Below, piece after piece: positions 8,379 through 17,698 of a stretch of DNA of 42,128 bases (position 1 is its first letter; every line of letters begins with the position of its first letter). Below the pieces are notes generated by a model, which was given only the letters and a program-made list of their open reading frames with translations, was not told the DNA's origin and ran no database searches. The translations under genes and the position numbers were made by a program. Origin of the DNA: CBFHND01 sp965657085 (lineage in GTDB: Bacteria > Pseudomonadota > Alphaproteobacteria > Rhodobacterales > Rhodobacteraceae); contig CBFHND010000028.1 in NCBI GenBank assembly GCA_965657085.1, positions 1-42,128 on the forward strand. The letters are read 5' to 3'.

Positions 8379-10154
8379 ATGCAAACGCCCGGAGCATTCA
8401 GCAGGCACATAGCCATCAGTTGGCGCGTTCGCGCGGCGTTGATCGTTTTGGCGATTCTGGCCCTTGTTACCGTGTGGATCACCAACAGCCTCCTGACGGA
8501 CCGTTTTACCCAGACCACGCGCAACCGGGCCGAACTGCGGCTGGCGCTTTATTCCGGTAACCTTCTTGCCGAATTGCGCCAGAACGCGATTGTCCCGCAG
8601 TTGCTGGCGCGTGATCCCACGCTGATCGGGGCTCTGAATTCTGCCGACTATTCGCAATCGACCCAGCGGCTGATCTCCTTTGTCGAGGAAATCGGAGCCG
8701 CGTCCCTGATGCTTTTGGATGGGGACGGGCGCACCGTGGCCGCCACCGACCGGAACCGGCTGGGGTCGAACCACAAGAGCGAACCCTATTTCCTCAATGC
8801 CATTCGCGCGCCGGGCACCATCTTTTCGGTGATCCCGCGCGAGGTGGGCGGCTACAGCTTTACCTATTCGCGGCGCATCCAGTCGGGGGGCGAGATGTTG
8901 GGCGTGATCGCCGTTGAGGTCGATTTGCAGAAATTCGAACGCGCCTGGGCGGGGATTTCGGACGCGGTGCTGGTGACCGATAGCACCGGCGCGATCATTC
9001 TGGCCACCGAACCGCGCTGGCGCGGCCGCACCGAGGTCGAGGCGCTGGCCCGTCAAACCCCGCAAAGCGCGATCGAGCGCGCGATTCAGGCCACCGCCGA
9101 TTGGACGGCCCTGCCGCCCGACGCCTACATTCAGGGCGAAGGGGTGATGCGTCTGGAATCGCGCATTCCCTTCCGGGGCTGGCGCATGGCGTCTTTCACC
9201 ACATACGCCTCCGTACGCGAGCGGGTGAACGGGGTGCTGGCGCTTGAAATCATGGGTTTTGCGATTCTGCTGGCGCTGGCCTTCTATTTCCTGAGCCGCC
9301 GCACCGCGTTTCGCATGGCGCTCTTTCAACGCGAGTCGGCAGAGCTTCGCGCACTGAACCTACGGCTCCAGCGGGAAATCGCCGAGCGTGAAAGGGTGCA
9401 GGAGACCCTTGCCGTGGCGGAACAGACGCTGGAACAATCCAGCAAATTGGCAGCCTTGGGCGAAATGTCGGCCGCGGTCAGCCACGAGCTGAACCAGCCG
9501 CTGGCGGCGATGAAAACCTACCTTGCGGGTGCGCGCCTTCTGCTCAATCGCAACCGCCCCGACGAGGCGCTGTCGTCCTTTGGCCGCATCGACGATCTGA
9601 TCGAGCGGATGGGCGCCATCACCCGGCAGCTGAAATCCTACGCACGCAAGGGGGCAGACGCGCTAAGCCCTGTGGATATGGGCGATGCGCTGGCCTCAAG
9701 CCTGTCGATGATGGAGCCGCAGCTGCGCCAGCGCCAGGTTCAGATCACCCGTATCCTGCCCGAAGAACCGGTGCTGGTCATGGGCGACCGGATGCGGATC
9801 GAACAAGTGATGGTGAACCTCTTGCGCAATGCCATCGACGCCACCAGATCAGAACGGACGCCACAGGTCGATATCATCCTGTCGGCAGGCGAAACCGCCA
9901 CTCTCACGGTGCGCGACAATGGTCCGGGCATCGAAGACCTCGATGCCCTGTTCGAGCCCTTCTACACGACCAAGCAACCCGGCGACGGGGTGGGGCTGGG
10001 ACTTGCCATTTCATCGGGGATCGTGAACGACCTAGGGGGACGGTTGACCGCACGCAACGGCCAGGGCGGCGGTGCGGTCTTTGAAATGCAACTGCCCATT
10101 CTCACGTCCGAGACGGACGCCGGGCCGGGCGCCAAGACGCAAGCAGCGGAGTAA
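8379..10154 (+). CDS. dctB: C4-dicarboxylate-type sensor histidine kinase
   Basis: A 591-residue membrane histidine kinase. A first transmembrane segment (about residues 17-37) is followed by a periplasmic sensor region of about 250 residues with the PAS/Cache pattern of DctB, a second segment (about 285-305), a coiled linker, a HisKA domain with His369 in SHELNQPLAAM, and an ATPase domain with N box (NLLRNAIDAT) and G boxes (DNGPGIED, GVGLGLAISSG). DctB senses succinate, fumarate or malate and phosphorylates DctD. I chose ATG 8379 because AAGG lies 8 nt upstream; a TTG at 8343 is possible but weak. No dicarboxylate transporter gene is in the window, so the ligand is inferred from family resemblance. 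The dctD start is 4 bp after the stop. Confidence 0.9.
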   Translation: MQTPGAFSRHIAISWRVRAALIVLAILALVTVWITNSLLTDRFTQTTRNRAELRLALYSGNLLAELRQNAIVPQLLARDPTLIGALNSADYSQSTQRLISFVEEIGAASLMLLDGDGRTVAATDRNRLGSNHKSEPYFLNAIRAPGTIFSVIPREVGGYSFTYSRRIQSGGEMLGVIAVEVDLQKFERAWAGISDAVLVTDSTGAIILATEPRWRGRTEVEALARQTPQSAIERAIQATADWTALPPDAYIQGEGVMRLESRIPFRGWRMASFTTYASVRERVNGVLALEIMGFAILLALAFYFLSRRTAFRMALFQRESAELRALNLRLQREIAERERVQETLAVAEQTLEQSSKLAALGEMSAAVSHELNQPLAAMKTYLAGARLLLNRNRPDEALSSFGRIDDLIERMGAITRQLKSYARKGADALSPVDMGDALASSLSMMEPQLRQRQVQITRILPEEPVLVMGDRMRIEQVMVNLLRNAIDATRSERTPQVDIILSAGETATLTVRDNGPGIEDLDALFEPFYTTKQPGDGVGLGLAISSGIVNDLGGRLTARNGQGGGAVFEMQLPILTSETDAGPGAKTQAAE

Positions 10155-10158
10155 GACC

Positions 10159-11493
10159 ATGACACAAGCCATGAAGATTGCCATTGTTGATGATGAACAG
10201 GACATGCGCCAATCCATCAGCCAGTGGTTGGCATTGTCAGGCTATGACACCGAAACCTTCGGCAGTGCCGAAGAGGCGCTCAAGGTGCTGGGGCCGGAGT
10301 ATCCGGGCATCGTGATCTCGGACATCAAGATGCCGGGCATGGACGGGATGCAGTTCCTCAAGAAGCTGATGGGCAATGACAGTGCGCTGCCGGTGATCAT
10401 GATCACGGGGCACGGCGATGTGCCCATGGCGGTCGAGGCGATGCGCGTCGGGGCCTTCGACTTTCTGGAAAAACCGTTCAACCCCGACCGGATGAGCGAA
10501 CTGGCCAAGAAGGCCACGGGCGCACGGCGCCTGGTGATGGACAACCGCGCCCTGCGCCGCGAGCTGTCGGATGGCGGCCAGTTGATGAAAAAGCTCATCG
10601 GTGGATCGCCAGTGATGGAACGCCTGCGCGAGGATATCCTCGATCTGGGGCAGGCCGATGGCCATGTTCTGATCGACGGTGAAACCGGCACGGGCAAGAC
10701 GCTTGTGGCACACGCCCTGCATGCCGTGGGCAGCCGCGCGGGCAAGAAATTCGTGCTGGTCAGCTGTTCGGCACTGGAAGAGGACGCGCTGGCCAAGCGG
10801 CTCTTTGGGCCGATGCTGCCGGAGGACGCGCAACTGCCCGCAGTGGAAGAGGCGCGTGGCGGTACATTGGTGCTGGAAGACATCGAGGCGCTGTCGGAAT
10901 CCCTGCAGGCCCGCCTGCTGAGCGTGATCAACGAACAGGGCACCCCTGCCGAGACCCGCATCGTGGGTATCTGCAACATGCAGGAGGCCGGGCGCACCTG
11001 CGAGGACGCGCTGCGCCCTGATCTTTTCTACCGTCTGGCCGCGCTGCGCATCACCGTGCCACCGCTGCGCCAGAGGGGCGAGGATATCCTGACGCTCTTT
11101 ACCCGGCTCAGCGAACAGTTCGCCGATGAATATGGGTGTGAAGCGCCCAAGGTCAGCGCGCAGGAGGCGGCACAGCTGCTGCAAGCGCCGTGGCCCGGCA
11201 ACGTGCGCCAGTTGATCAACATCGCCGAACGCGCCGTGCTGCAATCGCGCCGGGGCACCGGCACCATCGCATCCCTTCTGATGAGCGATCACGAAGAAAT
11301 GCAGCCGGTGATGACCACCGAAGGCAAGCCGCTGAAGGAATATGTCGAAGCGTTCGAACGGATGCTGATCGACAACACAATGCGCCGCCACAAGGGGTCG
11401 ATCGCGAGCGTGATGGAAGAACTGTGCCTGCCACGCCGGACCCTCAACGAGAAAATGGCGAAATACGGGCTGCAGCGATCCGACTACCTGTGA
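10159..11493 (+). CDS. dctD: DctD-like response regulator lacking the GAFTGA loop
   Basis: A 444-residue NtrC-family regulator: receiver (about 5-120, phosphoacceptor Asp55 in VISDIKMPGMDG), AAA+ domain (about 145-365) and a Fis-type helix-turn-helix (about 415-442, RRTLNEKM). Walker A GETGTGKT (174-181), FYRL (290-293) and WPGNVR (345-350) are intact. The GAFTGA loop that contacts sigma54 is absent: LFG (215-217) runs through a short unrelated stretch into GGTLVLED. The Walker B pair DE is reversed to ED (240-241). It therefore probably does not work as a standard sigma54 activator, much as described for Rhodobacter capsulatus NtrC. It is paired with dctB (4-bp gap), and its stop overlaps the next gene as GTGA. 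Confidence 0.9.
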   Translation: MTQAMKIAIVDDEQDMRQSISQWLALSGYDTETFGSAEEALKVLGPEYPGIVISDIKMPGMDGMQFLKKLMGNDSALPVIMITGHGDVPMAVEAMRVGAFDFLEKPFNPDRMSELAKKATGARRLVMDNRALRRELSDGGQLMKKLIGGSPVMERLREDILDLGQADGHVLIDGETGTGKTLVAHALHAVGSRAGKKFVLVSCSALEEDALAKRLFGPMLPEDAQLPAVEEARGGTLVLEDIEALSESLQARLLSVINEQGTPAETRIVGICNMQEAGRTCEDALRPDLFYRLAALRITVPPLRQRGEDILTLFTRLSEQFADEYGCEAPKVSAQEAAQLLQAPWPGNVRQLINIAERAVLQSRRGTGTIASLLMSDHEEMQPVMTTEGKPLKEYVEAFERMLIDNTMRRHKGSIASVMEELCLPRRTLNEKMAKYGLQRSDYL

Positions 11494-12146
11494 CGCCAGC
11501 CGCATTCCTGTTCGACATGGATGGCCTGTTGCTGGATTCCGAACGGATCGCGCAGGCCAGCTTTGTCGAGGTCTCGACCGCGCACGGCCTCGACGCTGAG
11601 CAGGCGGCCGCGCATTTCCTGACGATGGTGGGCACCTCGCAAGCTGTCTCCGACGCCATGGTCGTTGACCACGTGCGGGACCATGTCGCTCCCGAGGTGT
11701 TTTCAAAAGACTGGTCGGCGGCCTTTCAGGACCGCGCGGCGCATGGCATCCCGCTCAAACCGCATGTGGGTGACGTGTTGCAGCGGCTTGACCAAAGCGG
11801 CGCACGCATGGCGGTCGTGACATCGACGTCTGGCGGACACGCGCGCCAGAACCTTGAGCGCGCCGGAATCCTGCATCATTTCGAACGGGTTACCGGCGGT
11901 GATGAGGTCAGCCGGAACAAACCGCACCCTGCGCCCTATCTGGAAACGGCGGAGGCCTTGCGCGTTGATCCCGCATCCTGTGCCGCGTTCGAGGACAGCG
12001 ACAGGGGCATTGCCGCTGCCGTTGCCGCAGGATGTCGGGCGGTTCAGGTGCCAGACCTCAGACCGCCGCATGTCCCACTGCCGGCGCTGGGGCAGATCAT
12101 CGCAGACACGCTTGAACAAGCGGTTCGGGCCGTGGTGCCGCGTTGA
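11490..12146 (+). CDS. HAD-superfamily phosphatase (beta-phosphoglucomutase-like)
   Basis: A 218-residue HAD hydrolase. Motif I is FDMDG, with nucleophile Asp9 and acid Asp11; motif II is VTSTSG; motif III lysine is in RNKPHPAPY; motif IV is FEDSDRG. The cap between motifs I and II is helical, as in subfamily IA (phosphatases or phosphomutases acting on small sugars). The substrate is unknown. The start is GTG at 11490, which overlaps the dctD stop (GTGA) and gives the normal family N-terminus; a longer frame upstream lies within dctD. The overlap suggests coupling to dctBD. Confidence 0.85.
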   Translation: MTPAAFLFDMDGLLLDSERIAQASFVEVSTAHGLDAEQAAAHFLTMVGTSQAVSDAMVVDHVRDHVAPEVFSKDWSAAFQDRAAHGIPLKPHVGDVLQRLDQSGARMAVVTSTSGGHARQNLERAGILHHFERVTGGDEVSRNKPHPAPYLETAEALRVDPASCAAFEDSDRGIAAAVAAGCRAVQVPDLRPPHVPLPALGQIIADTLEQAVRAVVPR

Positions 12147-12591
12147 TCTGCTGCACAAAGTGACAAGTGGGCCGGTTCGGCACCGACCTCGTGGCACTTC
12201 CGTGACAAAGACCGGAGATAGAGATTGTAATCCGCGCCCAAACTCATTTATCTATGGAATACCGGGATGACGCGCATCTGCGTCGTGCCCGTTTCGAGTT
12301 TCGCTGTCTCGGACACTGGCAAGCGACATGCCTTGCAAGACCGGACAGACCGATTGGACCAGCAATGGTCGAGAGATGCTGACGCCTGGCGCAGCTATGT
12401 AATGGATACGCCGGTCAAGGCCGCGTGTATCGGAGAAGAACCGCGATGACGCGCGCGAGAGCAGTTGAGTTCCAAGCAGAAGGCCCTCAGGGTCATGCCT
12501 GCCGCGTGTCCCAAATCGCCATGACAAGACACATCCCCAGATCCGCGGCACCCCCGGGTGCGGCGCATAGGCGGTTGTGCGAATGGACACC
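12147..12591 (+). promoter_or_regulatory. rne leader region with candidate promoter
   Basis: This 445-bp gap holds no convincing gene. A candidate promoter is TTGTAA (12225-12230), 17 bp, TTATCT (12248-12253), which would give a leader of about 330 nt. RNase E mRNAs in other bacteria carry long leaders through which the enzyme controls its own level, so the same is plausible here. A GC-rich hairpin, GCACC-CCCG-GGTGC, lies about 30 bp before the rne start. A 60-codon open frame at 12267-12449 has no ribosome site and unconvincing composition. Confidence 0.4.
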
Positions 12592-15303
12592 ATGCCAAAG
12601 AAAATGCTTATCGATGCCACCCACGCGGAAGAGACCCGCGTCGTGGTGGTTGACGGAAACAAGGTCGAGGAATTCGATTTTGAATCCGAAAACAAACGCC
12701 AGCTTGCTGGCAACATCTATCTCGCAAAGGTAACACGGGTCGAACCGTCGCTTCAGGCGGCGTTTGTTGACTATGGCGGAAACCGCCATGGGTTCCTCGC
12801 CTTTTCCGAGATCCACCCCGACTACTACCAGATCCCCGTCGCCGACCGCGAGGCGCTGATGGAAGAAGAGCGCGCCTATGCCGAGGCACAGCGCGCCCGC
12901 GACGAGGAAGACGAGAAACCCAAACGCTCCAGCCGCTCGCGCTCGCGCAGCCGTTCGAAGTCGAAGGCCGAAGAGGTCACGACCGAAGACGCCACTGCCA
13001 GCACCGAAATCGGGGGCATGGAGACCATCGACCTTGAGGACGGCGCAGAAGACGCGACGCCCGAAGAGGGGTCGTCGCCCATGGAAACGGTCAAGGAAAC
13101 GCCGGTGGAAACGCCGGAGGCCGGAGACGAGAGCGAAGACGACACCGCCGCAGCAGAGGCCGCCGCCGAAGCGCAGGACGACGGTGACGAGGCCGAAGAA
13201 GACACCAAGGCCGATGCCTCCGCCAAGGACGAATCGATTGAATCGGTGGCCGAGGAAGACGACAGCGAAGACATTCGCCCCGTGCGCAAACCGCGCCCGC
13301 GTCGCTACAAGATCCAGGAAGTCATCAAGGTGCGTCAGATCCTTCTGGTGCAGGTCGTCAAGGAAGAGCGCGGCAACAAGGGTGCGGCGCTTACCACTTA
13401 CCTGTCGCTGGCCGGTCGGTACTGCGTGCTGATGCCCAACACCGCGCGCGGGGGCGGTATCAGCCGCAAGATCACCAACGCCGCGGATCGCAAGAAGCTC
13501 AAGGAAATCGCCAACGAGATCGAAGTGCCACAAGGCGCGGGCCTGATCGTGCGCACGGCAGGGGCCAAACGCACCAAGGCGGAGATCAAGCGCGACTATG
13601 AATACCTGCAGCGCCTTTGGGAGCAGATCCGCGAACTGACCCTGAAATCCATTGCGCCTGCAAAGATCTACGAGGAAGGCGACCTGATCAAACGGTCCAT
13701 CCGCGATCTTTACAACCGCGAGATCGACGAAGTGTTCGTGGAAGGCGAGCGTGGCTACCGCATCGCCAAGGACTTCATGAAGATGATCATGCCGTCCCAC
13801 GCCAAGAACGTGAAACGCTACGAGGACAGCCTGCCGCTCTTTGCGCGGTATCAGGTGGAAAGCTACCTCGCGGGCATGTTCAACCCCACGGTTCAGCTGA
13901 AATCCGGTGGGTACATCGTGATCGGCGTGACCGAGGCACTGGTGGCCATCGACGTGAACTCGGGCCGCGCGACCAAGGAAGGCTCGATCGAGGAAACCGC
14001 GACCAAGACCAACCTCGAGGCCGCCGAAGAGGTGGCCCGCCAGTTGCGCCTGCGCGACCTTGCGGGCCTCATTGTCATCGACTTCATCGACATGGACGAG
14101 CGCAAGAACAACGCCAAAGTCGAAAAGATGATGAAGGACAAGCTGAAGACCGACCGCGCGCGCATTCAGGTGGGCCGCATTTCGGGCTTTGGCCTGATGG
14201 AAATGTCGCGCCAGCGTCTGCGCCCCGGCATGATCGAGGCCACGACCCAGCCCTGCACCGCTTGTCATGGTACGGGCCTGATCCGGTCGGACGACAACCT
14301 TGCGCTGTCGATCCTGCGCCAGATCGAGGAAGAGGGCACCCGCCGCCGGTCGCGCGAAGTGCTGGTGAAATGCCCGGTGGGCATCGCCAACTTCCTGATG
14401 AACCAGAAGCGCGAACACATCGCCCAGATCGAAGCGCGTTACGGCCTGTCCGTCCGCATCGAAGGCGAGCCGCATCTGGTCAGCCCGGATTTCACGCTTG
14501 AAAAGTTCAAGACCGCGACACGCGTCGTGCCGGCGGCCACGGCCCCTGTGGTGTCTGTGGACACGTCCTTGATGGATCAGATCGACGAAGCCGATGCCGC
14601 CGCCGCCGATGTCGCCGAAGCCGAGGCAGAAGCCCAAGAGGCACAGGCCGAGACGACAAACGGCAATGGCGAAGATGGCGAGACCAAGCCAAAGCGTCGC
14701 CGCCGGCGTCGTCGCCGTCGCGGCAAATCGTCGAATGGCGAAAACGGTGACACTGGCGAAAACGGTGATGCCCGCAACGGTGACGAGGCCGAAGCCGCAC
14801 CCGCCGAAGAGGTGAAAGCCGACGCCAAGGAGGCCGAGGCGGAGGCGGCACCTTCAGAGGACAAGGCTGAGGAAAAGCCGAAATCCACGCGCAGCCGCAG
14901 CACCTCGACCCGGTCGCGGTCGTCGAGCAAGGCAAAGAAGGACGCGGATGCCGAAGCCCCCGCCGAGGCAGAGGCAGAGGCCCCCGCCGATGCCGCGCCG
15001 GAAGCAGAGGCCGAAGCCGAAGCCGAAGCAAAGCCCAAGGTCACACGCAGCCGTTCGACCCGGTCGAAGACGTCCACAACGACAAAGCCCCGCACGTCGC
15101 GGAGCAAGAAGGCCGAGGACGAAGCAGCCCCCGCCGAAGCGGTGGCCGAGGCGGCCCCCGAGCCAGCGCCAGAACCAGTGCCTGAACCAGTGCCAGAGCC
15201 CGTGGCAGCAGAACCGACACCGGAACCTGTGGCGGAACCGGCCAAGGACACAGCCTCCAAACCCACGCGCAAGGGGTGGTGGTCACTCGGTGGTGGCAAA
15301 TAA
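12592..15303 (+). CDS. rne: Ribonuclease E
   Basis: A 903-residue RNase E, the main endonuclease of mRNA decay and rRNA processing. The S1 domain starts near residue 35 but is interrupted by a highly acidic, Ser/Arg-bearing insert of about 145 residues (about 92-236). The catalytic aspartates are Asp454 (AIDVNSG) and Asp497 (VIDFIDMDE), spaced as in E. coli; the Zn-link cysteines are Cys555 and Cys558 (CTACHGTG). From about residue 660 the tail is low-complexity Ala/Glu/Pro-rich with an Arg block (near 14690-14725), SR-type patches and PEP repeats, expected to bind RNA and degradosome partners. It ends in TRKGWWSLGGGK. ATG 12592 gives the family start MPKKMLIDATHAEE; ATG 12583 is an alternative. 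Confidence 0.97.
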   Translation: MPKKMLIDATHAEETRVVVVDGNKVEEFDFESENKRQLAGNIYLAKVTRVEPSLQAAFVDYGGNRHGFLAFSEIHPDYYQIPVADREALMEEERAYAEAQRARDEEDEKPKRSSRSRSRSRSKSKAEEVTTEDATASTEIGGMETIDLEDGAEDATPEEGSSPMETVKETPVETPEAGDESEDDTAAAEAAAEAQDDGDEAEEDTKADASAKDESIESVAEEDDSEDIRPVRKPRPRRYKIQEVIKVRQILLVQVVKEERGNKGAALTTYLSLAGRYCVLMPNTARGGGISRKITNAADRKKLKEIANEIEVPQGAGLIVRTAGAKRTKAEIKRDYEYLQRLWEQIRELTLKSIAPAKIYEEGDLIKRSIRDLYNREIDEVFVEGERGYRIAKDFMKMIMPSHAKNVKRYEDSLPLFARYQVESYLAGMFNPTVQLKSGGYIVIGVTEALVAIDVNSGRATKEGSIEETATKTNLEAAEEVARQLRLRDLAGLIVIDFIDMDERKNNAKVEKMMKDKLKTDRARIQVGRISGFGLMEMSRQRLRPGMIEATTQPCTACHGTGLIRSDDNLALSILRQIEEEGTRRRSREVLVKCPVGIANFLMNQKREHIAQIEARYGLSVRIEGEPHLVSPDFTLEKFKTATRVVPAATAPVVSVDTSLMDQIDEADAAAADVAEAEAEAQEAQAETTNGNGEDGETKPKRRRRRRRRRGKSSNGENGDTGENGDARNGDEAEAAPAEEVKADAKEAEAEAAPSEDKAEEKPKSTRSRSTSTRSRSSSKAKKDADAEAPAEAEAEAPADAAPEAEAEAEAEAKPKVTRSRSTRSKTSTTTKPRTSRSKKAEDEAAPAEAVAEAAPEPAPEPVPEPVPEPVAAEPTPEPVAEPAKDTASKPTRKGWWSLGGGK

Positions 15304-15312
15304 TACCTGATC

Positions 15313-15341
15313 AAGGCGCGCCTCACCCGGCGCGCCTTTTT
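15313..15341 (+). terminator. Intrinsic terminator of rne
   Basis: A 10-bp stem, AAGGCGCGCC (15313-15322) with GGCGCGCCTT (15329-15338), with a 6-nt loop and five T residues at 15337-15341. It begins 10 bp after the rne stop and lies between convergent rne and tusA. Confidence 0.92.
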
Positions 15342-15343
15342 CG

Positions 15344-15577
15344 TCAGGACGTGCGGCGGATCACATAGGTCTGCACTGGGCCGTCCAAATCGCTCGACAC
15401 CAGCACATGACCGGATTCGGCACAGAAATGCGGCATGTCCACGATCGCGGCGGGGTCATCGGCCTGCACCGTCAACGTATGGCCCACATCCAGCGCCAAC
15501 AACCGCTTGCGGGCCTTGAGAACGGGCAGGGGGCACAACAGCCCCGTGGCATCGAGAAACGTGGGATCATCAGACAT
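15344..15577 (-). CDS. tusA: TusA/SirA-family sulfur carrier protein
   Basis: A 77-residue protein with the family signature LLCPLPVLKARK, whose Cys near residue 15 carries persulfide sulfur in TusA. These proteins pass sulfur to tRNA thiolation, molybdenum cofactor or other pathways. The gene is single and convergent with rne, sharing the terminator region. Whether it is TusA proper or another family member cannot be told from sequence; no other tus genes are seen. It lies back to back with ccdA. Confidence 0.85.
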   Translation of the reverse strand: MSDDPTFLDATGLLCPLPVLKARKRLLALDVGHTLTVQADDPAAIVDMPHFCAESGHVLVSSDLDGPVQTYVIRRTS

Positions 15578-15670
15578 GCGCCATGACTTAGGCGTGATGT
15601 TTCACACTGTCCACAAGGATGTGACCACCTGCCACGTGACGGCGCGCCCTGAATGGCATATGTGCGCACT

Positions 15671-16423
15671 ATGTTCGGCATCGAAATCATAGACGCAGGC
15701 CTGTTGCCCGCCATGGTCGTGGCTCTTGTGGCCGGGTTCATCAGCTTTCTCAGCCCTTGCGTGCTGCCCATCGTGCCGCCCTACCTGGCCTATATGTCGG
15801 GCGTGACCCTGAACGAGATGTCAGGCGAAGCCGCCGCGCGCCGCAAGGCCATCATCTCGGCGCTGTTTTTCGTTCTGGGGCTGAGCACGGTATTTCTGTT
15901 CCTGGGTTTCACTGCCTCGGCCTTCGGGGCGTTTTTCCTTCAAAATCAGGTGCTTTTCGCCCAAATCTCCGGTGTGGTGATCATCATCTTCGGCCTGCAT
16001 TTCCTGGGCGTCTACCGCATCGGCTTTCTGGATCAAGAGGCCCGTATCGATGCGGGTGACAAGGGCGGTTCGTCCTTTGGCGCCTATATTCTGGGCCTCG
16101 CCTTTGCCTTTGGCTGGACGCCCTGCATCGGCCCGCAGCTGGGTGCGATCCTGTCGCTTGCCGCATCCGAGGCGTCGGTGGCACGGGGCACCGTTTTGTT
16201 GGGCGTCTATGCCGCGGGCCTAGGCATTCCCTTCCTGCTGGCGGCGATGTTCATCACCCGCGCCATGGGCCTGATGAACCGCATCAAACCCTATATGAAA
16301 ACCATCGAACGGGTGATGGGCGGGCTGCTGGTGTTGGTCGGTCTGGCGCTTTTGACCGGGGCCTTCACCTCGTTTTCCTTCTGGCTTCTGGAAACCTTCC
16401 CCGCCTTGGGCCAGTTGGGCTGA
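15671..16423 (+). CDS. ccdA: Cytochrome c biogenesis protein CcdA
   Basis: A 250-residue membrane protein with about six transmembrane segments. The two redox cysteines of CcdA are visible: FLSPCVLPIVPPYLAYMSG in the first segment and FGWTPCIGPQLGA in the fourth. It carries electrons from cytoplasmic thioredoxin to periplasmic thiol proteins for haem attachment to c-type cytochromes. I chose ATG 15671 (MFGIEIIDAG), which matches the usual family N-terminus; ATG 15653 adds six residues, and neither has a strong ribosome site. It stands between tusA (divergent) and the alpha/beta hydrolase gene. Confidence 0.92.
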   Translation: MFGIEIIDAGLLPAMVVALVAGFISFLSPCVLPIVPPYLAYMSGVTLNEMSGEAAARRKAIISALFFVLGLSTVFLFLGFTASAFGAFFLQNQVLFAQISGVVIIIFGLHFLGVYRIGFLDQEARIDAGDKGGSSFGAYILGLAFAFGWTPCIGPQLGAILSLAASEASVARGTVLLGVYAAGLGIPFLLAAMFITRAMGLMNRIKPYMKTIERVMGGLLVLVGLALLTGAFTSFSFWLLETFPALGQLG

Positions 16424-16477
16424 CGCCTTACTCTTGCCAGAAAACCGCGCTAGAGTGCCTGCAAAACAGGTGCGGGC

Positions 16478-17698
16478 ATGAGCAGTCGAGACCAAAACAA
16501 GGTGCGCAAACGCCGGGTGTTCTACATCCCCGGCTATGATCCGATTCACCCCCGACGCTACCGCGAATTGTACCGCAGCGAAGGCCGCGCGCAGTCCCAG
16601 GTATCGGGCTACGAGATTGCGCTCAGCCCGCGCAAAGGGGCCAACTACGGCTGGAACGTCGATACGGTGATGGATGGTTCCTCCACGCACACCGAGGTCG
16701 AGGTGCTGGTCTGGTCCGACATCGTGCGCGACAGCATGTCGAACACGATCCCCGCCACTTATCTGCAACTTGTGCGCACTGCGTGGGTCTATATCGCCTC
16801 GGGGGCGCTTTGGCGGTTGATGCGGCTGCGCAAGGGGCCGGTGATCGCCGCACTTTACCCTGTGGGCATGTTGCTGGGCCAACTGGCGCTGGCGGTGCTG
16901 CTGTGGTGGGGCGCGTGGCGGTTGGGCGCGGCCTTGGCCGGGTGGGCCGGGGCGCTGGCCGGTCTGGGGGTGGGGGCAGTTGGCTTTGTCGCATTGATGC
17001 GCTGGTTCAAGGCCAAGGACGCCAAATTCTTCGCCTATTACCTGATGCACGACTACGCCTATTCCGCCGCCTCGCGCGGGGCCAATCCCCCCGAGCTTGA
17101 GGCGCGCATGACTGCCTTTGGCGATGTGATCGCCGATGCGTTGATCGAGGATGTGGACGAGGTTCTGGTGGTCGGACATTCCTCGGGCGCACATCTGGCC
17201 GTGTCCATTCTGGCCGATCTGATCCGCGCGGGCCGGGTGCCGGAAGGCGGCCCTGCGCTTGGGTTTCTGTCGCTGGGGCAGGTGGTGCCGATGGTGTCCT
17301 TTCTGCCCAGGGCAGACCGGTTGCGCGGCGATCTGCAATATCTTTCAACCCGCGATGAACTGGCATGGGTGGACGTCACCGCACCGGGCGACGGATGTGC
17401 CTTCGCGCTTTGTGATCCCGTCGCCGTCTCGGGCGTGGCCCCGGCAGGCAAGCGCTGGCCTCTGGTGATCTCGGCGGCCTTCACCCAGACCCTTAGCCCG
17501 GAGCGGTGGAAAGAGCTGCGCTGGCGCTTCTTCCGGCTGCATTTCCAATACCTGTGCGCCTTCGACCGGCCCGGCGATTACGATTACTTCCAGATCACCG
17601 CGGGGCCACGACGTCTGGCCGACCGTTTTGCCGGGCGCAACCCGTCGAAATCGCGGATCGAGGCGGCGGTGTCGAAATACACTTCGGTTGCCGCATGA
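16478..17698 (+). CDS. Membrane-anchored alpha/beta-hydrolase-like protein, unknown substrate
   Basis: A 406-residue protein with an alpha/beta-hydrolase pattern: an early strand RRVFYIPGYDP (about 12-22) and a nucleophile elbow GHSSGAH with Ser235. Between them lie two hydrophobic segments (about 122-145 and 150-174), an uncommon position that would anchor the enzyme to the membrane through an inserted hairpin. The catalytic acid and histidine cannot be assigned confidently. No named family is recognised. Its TGA overlaps the P450 start as ATGA, so the two are translated together and may act on the same lipid-like substrate; that is inference. Confidence 0.7.
   Translation: MSSRDQNKVRKRRVFYIPGYDPIHPRRYRELYRSEGRAQSQVSGYEIALSPRKGANYGWNVDTVMDGSSTHTEVEVLVWSDIVRDSMSNTIPATYLQLVRTAWVYIASGALWRLMRLRKGPVIAALYPVGMLLGQLALAVLLWWGAWRLGAALAGWAGALAGLGVGAVGFVALMRWFKAKDAKFFAYYLMHDYAYSAASRGANPPELEARMTAFGDVIADALIEDVDEVLVVGHSSGAHLAVSILADLIRAGRVPEGGPALGFLSLGQVVPMVSFLPRADRLRGDLQYLSTRDELAWVDVTAPGDGCAFALCDPVAVSGVAPAGKRWPLVISAAFTQTLSPERWKELRWRFFRLHFQYLCAFDRPGDYDYFQITAGPRRLADRFAGRNPSKSRIEAAVSKYTSVAA

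Noticed and set aside
12267..12449. 60-codon plus-strand frame in the rne leader
   Set aside because: No ribosome site, no recognisable features, and it lies in what is best explained as a long mRNA leader.
12493..14637. 714-codon minus-strand open frame opposite rne
   Set aside because: It is a high-GC shadow: its composition is odd, and the plus strand encodes a full RNase E with all catalytic motifs.
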